Of a stretch of DNA of 64,000 nucleotides, positions 11,440-24,441 are shown one piece after another. A model generated the notes under the pieces. That model was not told where the DNA came from. It ran no database searches and worked only from the letters and a program-made list of their open reading frames with translations. The position numbers were made by a program, and so were the translations under genes. Source of the DNA: Calliopum simillimum (Eukaryota > Arthropoda > Insecta > Diptera > Lauxaniidae); the NCBI GenBank assembly GCA_951812925.1, contig OX638371.1:81973697-82037696 (forward strand). The letters run 5' to 3'. How positions within the stretch are numbered: the stretch's first letter is position 1; every line of letters starts with the position of its first letter.

Positions 11440-12339
11440 CTCAAATATGCTATTTTCGTTTTATGATATTTGATCCATTAGATCTGTAAACTTTTGCATG
11501 AAACGGTAAAAATAAAACTTTCAAATTAATTCGTTGTAATATTTTGGACAAGAACTTTTTTAGTTAGCTGCATCAAGAGATAAATAAGTTGAAAAAATAA
11601 GCTTTACAAAAATAAAGGCCACGACAGCAAAAAGTAACGTATGCGACATCGTAAAAAAATTAAACAATATGTATAATTATATTCATTTATAAGTATTTAA
11701 CAGTACTAAAAATAAAGTATGAACAAATTCAAGAAAGTGAGCTGAGACTTGTTTTTAATTTTTTTTAAGGGTACTCAAGGTCGATTTATTTTTGAGAAAC
11801 CATATTGGTTCCAGCTATAGGAGAATCATTCCTAACTTTGCATGTTTCTTGCACCTCCAAATCCGATGTGCATGCTGCCGAGGCAGGTGGATTAACCACA
11901 CTCTGGTGGGTACCACTTGGAGAGTTATTTCCCATCGTTTTTCGATCCATGCTTCATTAGTATAATCTTCTCGGCAACGCCCCACGCAGTAAGTTATAAG
12001 CTTAAAGCTGGATCCGGCAAGCGCTGCAAATATAGTGGCCAAATTCACTTTTAATTTCAGCCGCCCAATCTGGAACAGACGCTGACCTGGGAGCCGCCCA
12101 CTCTGGATCAGACGCTTCAGGATTTCGACAAGATGCTTATTTTAAGGCGGCATCGACTCGCCTTGTCAGTGCCAGTTACGGGCATTGTGGGTTTTTCTTT
12201 CGAGGCGCAACGCTGTCCAACGCTACACCCTTCCACACCCTGGCTGGTCACCCGCTTTTAGTCGCCTTTTACGACAGGCATGCTTACCTCGGGCATATTC
12301 TGACCCCTCACCCGCAGATTATCAGGCAGAAAACTCCAA
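11440..12339. other. No cellular gene; GC-richer patch from 11,800
   Basis: 11440-11800 is plain AT-rich sequence. From about 11800 the GC content rises and two ~33-bp near-repeats occur at 12059-12124 (CCGCCCA..CTGGA.CAGACGCT). This patch abuts the LINE fragment and is probably the same decayed retroposon, but I cannot assign it to a domain. Confidence 0.35.
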
Positions 12340-12588
12340 CAGAGCCGCCCTATCAAAGACAAAAACGGAAATGTCTTAACATCTGCAGACGACCAACTAA
12401 ACAGATGGAAAGAGTATTTTTGCGATATCCTAAATCCCATGTCTACCACATCCCTGCAACCAGAATCACCAACTACAACTGCCGCAATGACTCGCAGTAG
12501 TAGTCGAATACAAACACCGCCGCCTACAATTGATGAAATTGTGAAAGCTATCCAAAGCAAGGTCGATTTATGCAAAACCTCCGCTTGA
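12340..12588 (+). pseudogene. LINE fragment, endonuclease-RT linker
   Basis: One frame reads PIKDKNGNVLTSADDQLNRWKE at its start and PPPTIDEIVKAIQSK near its end. This matches the linker between endonuclease and reverse transcriptase in RTE/CR1/Jockey-type LINE ORF2 proteins. The frame stops at 12586 before any RT motif, so only a fragment remains. The clade is not resolved. Confidence 0.5.
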
Positions 12589-12865
12589 TTCGGTGTTTAT
12601 TTTATTACGATCTCAAGAATGCTGAGAATGAGTCGTACGATATATAAACTTTTCGTCTTGAATCAAGGTTTTTATATAATAAAAGAAAAATTGCAACCTT
12701 AGATCAATTTCATACTGTTTTTTTTAGCTAAAACAGCCGCAAAATAAGTATTTTCGAAATTTCACCCCACTGTAAAACTCTAAATCTTAATTTTCGTTAA
12801 AACTTGTTGTTCCAAGGACATCATGAAATGAAGCAAGGAACAATTTTTTCGAACACCTTAACCAA

Positions 12866-13250
12866 CTATATCCTGCTGTTATGGGTCTTTTTGATGCTCT
12901 TTTAAAAAAAAACTGTTATAATGGGTTAAAATGTTCCAAAAAAATATTCTAGAAAAAATTTTATTTGGGGTCATCAAAGACAAGGAATGCTTCAACTTCA
13001 GAATAATGAGTAAAAAAGTGCAAAACATACAATAAATATGGAAAATGAGAAATTTTTTTTTACTCATTTCTTTCATTTTATTACACTTTTTACGCATTAT
13101 TCTTAAGTTTTAAGAATTTCTAGTCTTTAGTGACCCCTTATGAAATTTCCATAGAATTTTTTTGTAGAACACTTTAACTCATTATAACCCATTTGTTTTG
13201 AAAGGGGTTAAAAACCCAGAAAAACTCATAAGAACAGAATATAATGGGGT
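12866..13250. repeat. Long imperfect hairpin (~385 bp)
   Basis: The left arm at 12912-13010 (ATAATGGGTTAAAATGTTCC, then GGGGTCATCAAAGAC) pairs with the right arm at 13085-13200 (GTCTTTAGTGACCCC, then CACTTTAACTCATTATAACC), with outer pairing to about 13250. It is probably a fold-back MITE. A transcript would form a long stem. Confidence 0.6.
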
Positions 13251-13470
13251 TTAACCAAAAAAAAAAAAAAAAATAAGTAAAAAACCAAGATTACTTATTT
13301 TCCAAAAAAATTCCCAAAAACTTTATTTAAAAGGCTAGAAGTACAAAACTGTTGCTCGACGTAGACGAAAGTCGACACCTTCAGCTGATAATGGTTTTTC
13401 TTGTCAAATAGGGACATAACAATGTTACGCAAGTATCAAAACCGACTGCTTATACTGGGGGAGAAAACTG

Positions 13471-13785
13471 CAAAAAGAATGTGTCAATGAACTCTGTTCT
13501 TTATATGGCAATAAAGCACCATCAAAAACCACAGTATAACGCTTTTATAGTGAATTCAATCGTGGTCGTAGTTCGGTCGCCGACGAATTCCGTGAAGGTC
13601 ATCCAAAATCGGTTGTTGTGCCACAAAACATCGATACAGTGCATGAACTGATAATGCAAGATTGTCATGTGACAGAGGCATTCTTGCACATTAGTTCCAC
13701 TTCAATACATTCGATTTTGCATGAACACTTAGTTGTAAAAAACGTTTGTTCTCGTTGGAAACCCCATAATTTATCAATCGCTTAA
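13471..13785 (+). pseudogene. Mariner (DD34D) transposase N-terminal relic
   Basis: The frame matches the second helix-turn-helix of mariner transposases (EFNRGRSSVADEFREGHPKS, then ISSTSIHSILHEHL). It contains an in-frame stop after KTTV and a deletion where the HVT..EAxL segment should be, and ends before the catalytic domain at TAA 13783. No DNA-cleaving core remains. Confidence 0.8.
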
Positions 13786-13859
13786 ATTATCAATAGACAA
13801 ATTAATTTTCTTAACTCACTGTAAACAAAATGAATAGGACATCAAAACGTTGTGAGTAC

Positions 13860-15400
13860 GTTTATGCTAAAAAATGTCAAGCTTTATTAAGGTGTTGAAA
13901 GATTTTATAGTGCATATGTTTTTACATACTTATGTTCTTTATTTATAATTTAAGCATTAAAATTTAATAAAAATATTGATTCTACTTTTGAGTTGCGAAG
14001 TGTAGGGGAACTGATGCTATTGTGGTATAGTTTTTCAACGTGGTATGGTCGCATATCTCCGATTTGGGAAAGAACCTGCGAACGTCACTGCTTTTATCCT
14101 GTCAGAAAACATGAAAAACTAGGGATGTGTTGATGTCATGGACCAAACAAAATTTTTCCGATGTCATTTGAACGAAACGTAAATCGCGTGTGGTCGATGT
14201 ATTTTTGCGCATTTTTTGGAAAAAAATTTTGTAATGAAAAAGTTGCTTTTTGGTGAAGCTCAATTTATATTCAATTTAAGTAAGTGAAAAATATTGCGAA
14301 GTAAGCGTTTAACTATCTAAATTCACAAAGTTTCCAATTTAATTTTTACAATTTTGTAATTTCTAAAAATTGGCCAGTGTGGTATAGTCGGGCTTCGCTT
14401 ATGTAGTATATGAACATTTCTTGATATTCTTAACATTATTTGATGGCTGTTTATTTTTTAATAAGAACTATGAGTTTGAGAACCAATGTAAATGTTATTA
14501 TGAACTTATTTCATGCCTTTCAAACTTTATATTTGGTTGTATGGTTAAGTATACTACATTACCCTACTTATATGTACCACATTACCTGCCCACTTTACAA
14601 GTGCTGATCAGTATGTATACCATATTGCGCAACCATATATACCACATTACCTGCCAACTTTTTGAAAACAGCTTTTTCGACTTTTTTCAGATTTTACTCA
14701 ATAACTTTTTTTAATTAAATTACACACTTTTTATTGAAATATATTCTGTAGTCAATACTTCAATGATCAGCATAACAAAATTTGGCTGAAATTGATCTAA
14801 CGGTTCTCTTTCTCTTTTTGCTTCATTTAGTTTTGTTCCACTGTGCGTCGGAAAAATGATATTCGATGCAATTTTGTAAATTGTTATCGCTAATAAAGTT
14901 ATCTCGGGAGATTGTAGTCCTTTAAATTAAAAAATCTATGACAAGCCATTGAATTTTGTGTTTCCAAAACTTAAGTTCAGTAACTTTCTGGAGTCATATG
15001 AAAAATGGTTGATTTTTTATGAGAAATTCTTAAAAAAATAAAAAACTTAACAGTCACAAAATAGTTACGGGAAATCGATTTGAGGAATCACTCAAAAAGT
15101 GGCACCACTTAAAAACTTTCAAAAGCTTCGCCTTCTCTAACAAAACTTTGTTACACTATGAAGAAAAGTGCTTTGGCTCCCATGTATTTGTAAACATTTG
15201 GAATGTAGTGATTGTAAACAAGAGAGTAAAACTATCAAGAATACTTCATGCTCCACGCTTCTCTCTGAATGGGGAGTGTCAACCACGTACGTATTCAATG
15301 CTTCAATACTCTTTGGGGAGCAACAACAAGCAACTATTGCATGCGAGAAGTAATAACTACTTAGATGGAACAAATTGGGAACAAAACACATAAACAATGC
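13860..15400. other. Intergenic, repeated GTGGTATAG / CCACATTACC motifs
   Basis: No gene is seen. GTGGTATAG-type motifs occur around 14030, 14050 and 14380, and ACCACATTACC or a variant around 14556, 14577 and 14640. Related words occur at 40.1-41.0 kb, so this may be a decayed copy of that element. Confidence 0.35.
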
Positions 15401-15548
15401 AGCGTGCATTGCGAGTACAACTCAAAGCTGCAACGTTGAGGTGTTGTTCGCTGCTCTGGCTTCAAAACTACACAGAAGTGAAGCTCGAGTTTAATACGCT
15501 TTTGTCGCTTATAGAGAGCAGTAGTATGAAACGCGCGCTTAGTCGTTA

Positions 15549-15583
15549 GCAGTCATTTGTATAGTGGTATCGCGAACGGTTAT
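15549..15583 (+). promoter_or_regulatory. Inr + MTE + DPE core promoter, start site at 15551
   Basis: Taking A 15551 as +1, GCAGTC fits the Inr TCAKTY at 5 of 6 positions. CGAACGG at +23 to +29 matches the end of the MTE consensus at its proper place. GGTTAT at +28 to +33 matches the DPE RGWYVT fully. The exact spacing of three independent elements makes chance unlikely. No TATA box is evident, as expected for a DPE promoter. Confidence 0.65.
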
Positions 15584-16094
15584 TGTTGCTGTAGGGACGG
15601 GTTTTGATGTAGAATAAAAAAAATTATTTTGTGAAATAAAAAATTGTTGTTTTGTTTTTTTTTTTTATTAAAATTCATTAAGCCGTTGTTTTAAGCCAAC
15701 ATCGTCATCATTTCATTTATTTTTATTTGTGAGACGCGTTACAATTGACTGCATTTGATTTCGAAAACGAAACGTGATATCTTCGTTATTACAATTTCAT
15801 TTCATTAGCGAATTTTGCGCGCAATTAAAAGTGAACTAATTAATTACACGCAATTGTGATTAATTCGTGTAAAGAATTTGCTAAATTACATTTTAAATGT
15901 AAACAATTGTGCAGTGTGTAAATAAATAGTGTATGTGTTTATCTTTGAATTGATACATATTTCAGCTTGAGTACTCAATTTACTTAAAAAAAAAAAAAAA
16001 AAAAATTTTGCAAAAACTAACCGTTGTACTGTGGGAAAAATCATTGCTTTTACATACATAGCGTGTCTTATTTTCCTGCTTTCACATTCAACTG
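15551..16094 (+). other. Probable non-coding first exon (5' UTR) of a plus-strand gene
   Basis: The ~544-bp segment runs from the core promoter to a strong donor (ACTG then GTAAGT, GT at 16095). It holds stops in all frames and no long ORF, as with leader exons of long developmental genes in flies. The target coding exons are not recognised in this window, so the gene cannot be named. Confidence 0.45.
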
Positions 16095-16763
16095 GTAAGT
16101 AGTTACTTCAATCACGTTTTTTTCCCTTTACCTTTTTTTTTTGCAATTTTTTTCCACATGATATCTTCATTATCTTCTTTGTTTCTTTGTTTTTTTTCCC
16201 CCACATATATTGTTATTATTCTTTACAATTTTTTTGCATTTAGCATAATTCCCATGCATCTGCTTTTACCTTCTTCCCCTTTGCAATCTCTTATTCTTCT
16301 TCTTATTTTTAATACCTTTTGATCGGGTTTTTTCTTGTATTCGGCCCACTTTTAAGAGTTGATTTCATTCGCACTTTACTCTTCATCACACTCAACATTA
16401 ACGCCCGATCATGTGACACGCATATTTACGTGTTTTTATCTAATAATTTTTTTCCTCTTCTCTTCATTTCATTTCCCACTTTGCGCATCTCGTCTGAGCC
16501 CCTGTCACATTGTCTGGGAAGAATACAAACCTGTTACATGGGAAGCAAAGTGGTTTGTGGTCTTGAAAGTGAGCGGTTTGGCAGCTTTTTTGATTTTGTT
16601 TTAATCTTGAGGAAATATCACGTTTATATGTTGCAAATGGCAAATGTGTCTGAAACCAACAGGTTAAAGATGCAGCATAAGTAAAACGGGTAAAAGTGCT
16701 TGTAGAATGGGAAATAAAAAGGTTTGCTAAGAAAAGTCCTGAGACTTGCTTTCATTTCATACA

Positions 16764-17398
16764 TCGATACGTCCAACGTAAAAGTTGGTAACTCGAAAAT
16801 CGTAGTTTTTAGTTATGATCATTTTTGTATTGTTTTCGGTAAAACAAGAAAACCAAAAACAAAAATTGTCCAAATAAAAGTCTTTCGACTATATAATCGT
16901 TGTCACTATTCCAAATTGATTTACAGAGATATTATCAATTTCAACTTATAATGTGGATAAAAATGAATACATATGAGTACTCTAGTTACAACTTATGTTC
17001 TCTTTCAGCAACCAAATGTTCCATGAGAAAAGTTGGTAACTTAACTTGCCAACTACCATTAAAAAATATTTTACGGACAGTACGTTGGTAAGTAGGACTT
17101 ATAACCACTGATTTTTAAAGAAAAATTAACTAATAACTTTGTAAGTTAAGTTACCAACGCAATTTGTTATTTTTGTCTCGTGAATAAGTTATCAACTTAA
17201 GTTGCCAAGTTTTTGCATGGAGACTTCACTAAAATATGCTTAGGTTGTAACTTCAAAAATTGCTCCCAGCCCTTCAAACTTTAAACTAGAGGTACCAAAA
17301 TTTGACACAAAATAGAGTCTTATACACAGGTTTCGAAAATCATTGTGCCGTAAAAAGTTGGTAACTTGAGTTACAAACTTTTAAGTTGGATGTATCGA
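16764..17398. mobile_element. TIR element with GTTGGTAAC repeats
   Basis: TCGATACGTCCAAC at the left is the inverse of the right end at 17383-17398. CATACA flanks both sides (16758-16763 and 17399-17404), a probable 6-bp target duplication. GTTGGTAAC and its complement recur inside on both strands. Confidence 0.6.
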
Positions 17399-17586
17399 CA
17401 TACAATAGAAAAGGCTCTTAATTATTATGAGTGTTCGTTTACTCCAAGTTTTTACAACTTGTAAAATCTTTCAGTTAACGAACAGACAGGCTGATTATGT
17501 TTAAATATCTGCAATCGTTATCCGCCGACAAAACTATAAATCAGTTTTGCTAGGTTCCTGGTATTAATTTGTCGTCAAACAAAAAA

Positions 17587-18115
17587 TAGGTGTTTTAACT
17601 TTGGCCTGGCCAAAAGTTAAATAACCAGAACTGCAGCGTTTCGAAAATTTCGATTGAAATCTTTGCAGTACACCCTTTTCGTGTTCGCCTCATTTTTGCT
17701 TAGTGAAAGTTGGTTGGATTATCTCAAAGAAGTATAGGATTTGAATCTTGCTCACATGGGAGGTACCGCGCGCTCTCGTCTGAGATCGTCTGGTTTTTGC
17801 TCAGTGCTTGCTTTTACTTATCCTTGGTGTCTGAGTGAATTGGTAAAATTTATTTTGTAAAAATGCTATCAGTATAGCATTTTGAAACTTTTGTTTATAT
17901 GGGAGGTGCCACGCCTTCTTGTTCAAGTACATCTAGTTTTTGGTCAAGCTTGCACTTACTACCTTTAGTTTTGGAGTGAAATTTGGTTGGATTATCTCAA
18001 AACATGCTTTCAGCTTAGCAATTTGAAACTTTGGATTATATGTGAAGTGCCACGCTCTGCTGTCCGAGTTCGTTTAGTATTTTCTCAGAGTTTGCACCTA
18101 CCGTCCCTAGTAGTT
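17587..18115 (-). mobile_element. Helentron-like element, copy 2, 5'-truncated
   Basis: The hairpin GGCCTGGCCAA near 17601 is followed by three or four diverged ~140-bp subrepeats (GGAGGTGCCACGCC, then GAAATTTGGTTGGATTATC). The ATACCCTACACCC end, the core and the CAGC tract are missing. Confidence 0.7.
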
Positions 18116-21100
18116 TTGTGTATGTTTGTGTTGTATCATATAATTTTCTCATATAAATGCGTTCTAGTTAAGCATATGAATCAAAAAAAGAAAAATATGT
18201 CGGTTAAATTTTGTGAGGTATAAATTTTGAGAAATTACCGATGAATACATGGATACTCTTCAACTATTTTTTAAAACTCTGCCCTTTTTTAGTAATTTTT
18301 CCTTGATATCGTTAGTAAAACTTAAACAAAGTGTAATGCAAGCCGTGTCTAGTATTCAACTATGTTCAAATATCTATTGCAATACATTTTTTCTGCAGTA
18401 TTGAGGGCGATATTTTCACCATAAAGGTCGATAGGAATCAAATGCAGTACTATATTTAGGTCTTCCATAAGACATATTCTGAAAACCGCAGTGATGCTAT
18501 TTTATAAAAAATAAAAATATTTTTCAATCTTTTTAAACTGCTAAACTTACGTTTGACGAGCTTTTTTAAAGGACAGATCTACAAAGTTTTACAAAATTTA
18601 TAAAGCATGACAAATTCTTTTATCAACATTTAAAATCCATTACTAATTTTTTGGTCATATGCGAAGTAAAAACTCAGCACGTTATTTGTCATAAATCATT
18701 TTTATATAAGCAGTGATAATTGTAAACTTTAAAGTGTTAATGTAATCAGAAACTGTGTAGAAGAAATTCCTTATATCGTTAGGCGTAAAATAATTGCTCG
18801 CTATATTGAGTAGAAAGTGGATGAAATCAATTTTACATAGGTCACATTTCAATAAATTTTCTTTTCTCTGCTAATTAATCAAGCTTAAACATAACCAAAA
18901 TAATATTTTATATTTTCACGTTGCCTCACTTTTGTCTCGGTGCCTTTTGCATACAATGTACCAAATCTTATCCATCTGTGGCGAATAATTCGGAGCTTTG
19001 ATGAGTTTTTATAAGGACGTGGTGCTGCCAATTTTTCTGCCCTTTACATATCTAACTTATCTCATTCATCTTTATCGAATATTTTCAGAAATATGACGAA
19101 TAATATTATATGGAGAAGTTACACCGCTCATTTTTTCATCAAAAAGAACTTAGCAAAGCGTTTTGAAGATTTTGCATGCTTTCTATTCCGAATTTTACTC
19201 ATTATTGTAAAGAGCTTGTCCAAACCACTGCTAGTACTTGTATATAAGGGTGGGCATAACTTTGCTGAGTTGGTTAAAAGAAAAGCAGGAAATATTTTTG
19301 CTTATTTATTTTTAATCTTCATATTTATTTATCTTCTCAATTTAATCACCAATCAGCTCTTTAAATTGTGTTTTTGAAGCTTCTCGATTTCTGCATTTAC
19401 TGCATGAACTATCTCTGCATTAATACCCCCTTAATTAGTTTTTGGAAATAATCTCAAATTATAAGGCGCTAGATCCAGAGAATATGTTACATGTAACTTC
19501 AGTTTTTGATTTTCAGACAAATTTTCGAAAACTTTTGGTGAGAAATTTTAAGTGTACCATTTTGCAGTTACTATTTGTCCAGCATTCAGGGGAATAGCAG
19601 CTAAAATATTTACTCTGTTAAACCTCGAAAAATAGTTTCGAATTCGGCACACTACAAGAGCAAAAAAATTAAAAATACCTATTAATTTACTAATCACGGT
19701 CCAAATAATTAAAATAAAAATGAATCATTTGAATCTCAAGAAATTTTTCAAATTTGCAGACATGTGCAGGAGAAAAATACCAAAATAGAGTAAAATTTAA
19801 ATTTTGGTAGCTTCACTTTATTTGTCTATAAGTTTCTTTGCATCTGAGGAGGTGTCTAAAATGTACCCCTGAGGAGTTACAGGGTTAAAATTGATTTTCT
19901 GATTTTCTTTAGAAAAATAATTTTTTTGGGTCACCCTAGCGTCTTAAAGAAAACTTTTTTATTAGAAACTTTTAGCTAACTGTATGAATGTATTTGGTTT
20001 ATAGGGGAGTCTTTCTTTGCGTTATCGACCAAGATTCGACTTGACATCTCCAATTTCTATGAAAATTTGTGAAAAGTTAGTACTTGACACACATCATACT
20101 GTGGTAAAATGATTTTCCGAAATTCCGAAAATTTTCACGAAGGCGGCCATAGGAAGTTTGATCCAACCTTTGGATACTCCCATATTTGAAAACTTATAGC
20201 TCGTCGGCTTTTTAACCGATTTTAATGAAATTTTCAGGGTTTTTGAAGAAAAGTGTGAGCTTTTAAAAAAAAATAATTACATTGAAAAAAAAAAATAATT
20301 ACACTGAAAAAAATAATTTATTTTTGGTCGAAAAAAAATTTTTTCAAGCCATTTTGGGGCCGTGGCTTTAAAGGACTTTGCAAAGTTCTGGACCTTTAAA
20401 TTTTTTTTACTTTGATGGCGAATTTATCGACTTTTTCCATATATTTTGGAAATTTAATTACCTTTAGTTTAATATCTGATGCAACCAAATCAGACGTTTT
20501 TGACTTGAGATGTACTTAAAATAAGAAGCCACCTTTGTCAAAAACTTAAAAAAATTTCAAAAATTCATATTTTGCAAAATCTAAAGTTCATCGGAAAAAA
20601 GAGGTAAAATTTCTGGTACATATATTTTTTTTTTTTTTTTTGATTTTTGTTAACCAGTGTAATTATATGATACGACCACAAATACATTTTTATATTTTGA
20701 ATGATTAACATTAAAGCAGGCATTATATAAGTTTTAAATCGGTCTGGAATAAATAACTGCATCGTGAGTGTGATGACGGACTATCGTGTTGTTGAATATT
20801 CATTGCTAATCTTCTATGTAAAGCAAGAATCGAACGGTATCAAAACTTTACCATAAAAATCATGGGTTTTTTCCAATCAGCGTAGTACATTAATTTTCAA
20901 CTAAATAAAGCACTGCTGAACTGATTTAATTTTTTTTGCAAGCGTCATTTTTTTAAATTAGTCATCTAAATTGTAACACAGAATTAACTTAGAATTACAA
21001 AAAGGTTCTTATATCTACCCACCTGCTCTAAATATATGTACAAATGAAGATATTAATTAAAAAATAACTTTAGGCACTTAATCAACTGACAATTCTAGTT

Positions 21101-21831
21101 GCGATATTTAATATGCACTTTTCGTCGCGACGTTATAATTGCAAAACGCCATACAAAAGAGCGCATTAGTCACTGGCGAAAAATTGCACAAAACTCCATA
21201 GAGAATCATAAAAAACGTAATACCGTTGTTACTTAAAAAAACTTCACGGAACTTCAGTGTCATTTCCGTTTAAAGTACGCTCGAATCGAATTTACGATAA
21301 CAGGCATACATAAATTATAGTTTTCAGTAAGTTTTTTTGTTGCTGTTCATGTTTCAAAACTTTAGTAATTGAATTAACAACTGAAATCATTTACTTATAA
21401 GGCCCATACACAAAATTATGAATGAATGCACACCAATCAAAGCAACATGTTGCACAAACATGTATGCACTTTGCAACAAATTGCATGGTTAACGAACAAA
21501 AGTTTGCAAATTGAAGAATGAAAGAAACTTTTTTTAAAGTTTGCACTAAACAAAACTAAAGGAAAATTAGGTTGCACTAAAAAAAGATACTTGTTTGGAT
21601 AAGAAACTTTTTTGGGAGAAAAAACAAACATATATTTTTGAGCTACTACATGAAATGAAACAAACGAAGATTATTGACTCAGCAGTTAGTAAATGAATGT
21701 AAGCAAGTGTGAAGTGCCCCAGCGAGAATAATGGTTAACAGCTTACCTCGCAAAACTTTTTTACAGTTGAGGTACGCTTCACCATCCGTTTGCTTGTTTA
21801 ATCAATATTCGCAGGAGCAGAGCCTGAAATA
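18116..21831. other. AT-rich, no gene seen
   Basis: No recognisable protein or RNA gene. Poly-A/T runs and an AAATAATTACA-type short duplication (~20266-20325) are the only structure. A 94-codon frame at 19093-19377 is hydrophobic low-complexity sequence without a familiar motif. Confidence 0.4.
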
Positions 21832-22775
21832 AACTTTTTTAAAAGTTTTTTTTTGAGTTTATTTAGACTTTAAAATCATCTAGATAAAAGTTTTTAAAAA
21901 CTTTAAACTTTTTGAAATAAAAGTTTTTAAAAACTTTTATGAAACACTTTTATTTTAAAAAGTCTTCTTTTTTAAAGTTTTCAAAAACTTTTATCCTTAA
22001 ATGGTTTTTTATAAAAGTTTTTTCAAAAAGTTTTTAAGAACTTTTATTTTTAAGTTTTCATTTAAATTTTTTTTCAAAAACTTTTATATAAAAACTTGTA
22101 AGGATGTAAGTTTTTCATGAAATTTTTTGATAAAAACTTGTCACATAAAAGTTTTTTTTGGGAAAAAAATACATTGAAAAAAGCCCCGGTGACTGAAGTT
22201 AGGTACGACTTAAAAAAAATTGATTTGTAAAAAAATTTGATTGCACCAATCGATGGGGAAAGTCGAAAATACATCGTCGACCGCTCTAAGTGTCCGATTT
22301 GGGCCCATATTGTTGAAAAAATTTTGTCACACCAATCGATGGGGAAAGGTCGAAAATAGATTTTGGACATGGCCCGACCCCTCTAAGTGACCGATTTGAG
22401 CCCCATCGATTGGTGCAATAAAATTTTTTCACTAAAATGGGCCCAAATCGGTCACATTTTATCTTCCAGCTCTAAAGATAAGCGTGTAATTTCTTATACT
22501 TCAGTCACTGGATTTTTTTTAAGGTATTTTTTTGCCATGTTTTTATCAAAAAAAAGAAAAAACTTATGTGAGAAGTTTTTTGAAACTTTTTCAAAAAAAA
22601 CTTTTAAGAAAAACTTTTAAGAAATACTTTTAAGAAAAACTTTTAAAAATAAAAATTTTTCAAAACAGTTTTTAAAAACTTTTATCCATAAAAGTTTTTG
22701 TATAAAAGTTTTTTGAAAAAGTCTCTAAAAACTTTTAAAAATAAAAGCTTTTATAAGCTTTTATGCAAAAAAAGT
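21832..22775. repeat. Fold-back element built of self-complementary AAAAGTTTTTAAAAACTTTT units
   Basis: Both flanks (21832-22165 and 22550-22775) are dense arrays of a palindromic AAAGTTTTTAAAAACTTT-type word. Inner arms pair too: GGTGACTGAAGTTAGGTA at 22188 against TATACTTCAGTCAC at 22495. The centre has CACCAATCGATGGGGAAAG twice (near 22245 and 22331) and inverted once (near 22402). The whole ~940 bp could fold as one hairpin. Confidence 0.75.
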
Positions 22776-24441
22776 GTTCAAAAATGACGTTTTAGTCATC
22801 ATTGATATTTTTTTCTACTGAGCACTTACGTATGAGCCAATTTGCAGGTTGCAGAAGTTGAACGCATAAAAATCACTCAATTGTGAAGCAAAAGGTAGCT
22901 AAAGTTTACAACAATTTAATTAAGACAAAAAGTAAAAAAAAAAAAAAATTTAAAAAGAACAACAAAATTATGCAACTTCTGTCAACAGTTAAAAGGGAGT
23001 CTTCATGCTGTTTGCTAACTTACTGACAAGATAAAAATCAAAGTTTTTAATTATCTCTGGCGTTAAACTTTTAAGGTTAAATTTGATAACCAAGGAAATT
23101 CTGTACAGCCTGCATTTTACATCAATTAAAAGAAATTTAAATAAAAATGTTAAAATGTTGCAATATTTTAATGACCCAATTAATTTATTAATTTTTAAAT
23201 TAAAAATAAAATATTTAAGAAAATATAATTAGTACATGACCTACATATAAAAATTTGATTTATATGAAACATTTTTTTATAAAGTTTTGTTGTATGAATA
23301 CGTTGAAACCTTTTATTTGCCAACAATTCACAATTTACTGACTTCATTTTAATGATTGCAACGTTAAGTGAATTTATTTATTTAAATTTTTTTTTTTTCC
23401 GAAAATTGTTTAAATGGCCTTGATCGTCAATTATTTCTATATATGAACCATACACCTCTTTTATTGTTATTTATTTTATTTTATTTTAGGTTTAGGTTTA
23501 TTTTATTTTATTTGATATGATTTTTTGTTTCATATTTTGATACAAGATTTTGTTGACAGTTGCTTGTCACATCACACAGCAATCGATTTCAAGGTAAATG
23601 CTCTACGCACTGCATATTCAAGCTGTCACTTTGTGGTTTTTGAAGCAAAATTTAATCTTGTGAACAATTTTTTCCCAGATTGATTGATTTTTTTTAAAAG
23701 CCAATGCTCTCTTTGATTGACTTTTTAATATTGCAGTGATTTGAATGTTGCCATTGCAGTCACATTTTAAATTGAGTTGCGTTGAATCACTTGAAATCGA
23801 ATACCTTTGCATTTCTTTTTTCCTTTTCAATTTTGTTGCAATTTAAATTTTGCGCGCCATTGAAGCGTTACTTTTGCGAAGAAAGTTGCACCAGCGGTTT
23901 CGTGTTGCCTCAAAGGAAATGCAACAAGCAACAACTGTCTCTGTTGAGAAGTGTTGTAATGAGGTGACATGAGATATTTGCCACATACCTACATAAGCAG
24001 CTTATAGTACATATAGCATTTATATTTGGAATTTAACTCTTAAGTTTACTCGCATTAATGTTGTGTAGGTCATTGCTCTTTACTAACACTGCAAGTGAAT
24101 TTGACCTTTTATCTCTTGTCCCATGACTACAGATGACAGATGATTATGATTTTAAGTTATGCTGATAGGCAGTTAGGGATTAGAAAAAAAAGCAAAAATT
24201 ATGGACTTATCCCATCAAATACATAACAACACAGGGTTGGAAAAGCCGAATATATTTATAATAGAAATAGTTTTTTTAGGAAAATTCATTAGAAAAGGTT
24301 CTGCCGAGGGGAACGATTTCTTAAAGTAATACCGCCCTAGTCGAATATTCAGACATTGTTGGCTCTTGTAATCATAATAATTTTTACGATTTTGCACTGG
24401 TTTTCAAAATATCCATGTATAAAAAATAGTTATATGATATA
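22776..24441. other. AT-rich, no gene seen
   Basis: No coding or RNA gene is recognised. It includes a TTTTATTT-rich tract at 23460-23510. Confidence 0.35.

Noticed and set aside
12258..12575. 105-codon minus-strand frame
   Set aside because: It is antisense to the LINE fragment, which reads convincingly on the plus strand.
19093..19377. 94-codon hydrophobic frame as a membrane protein
   Set aside because: Its composition follows local T-richness, and there is no family resemblance or neighbouring exon.
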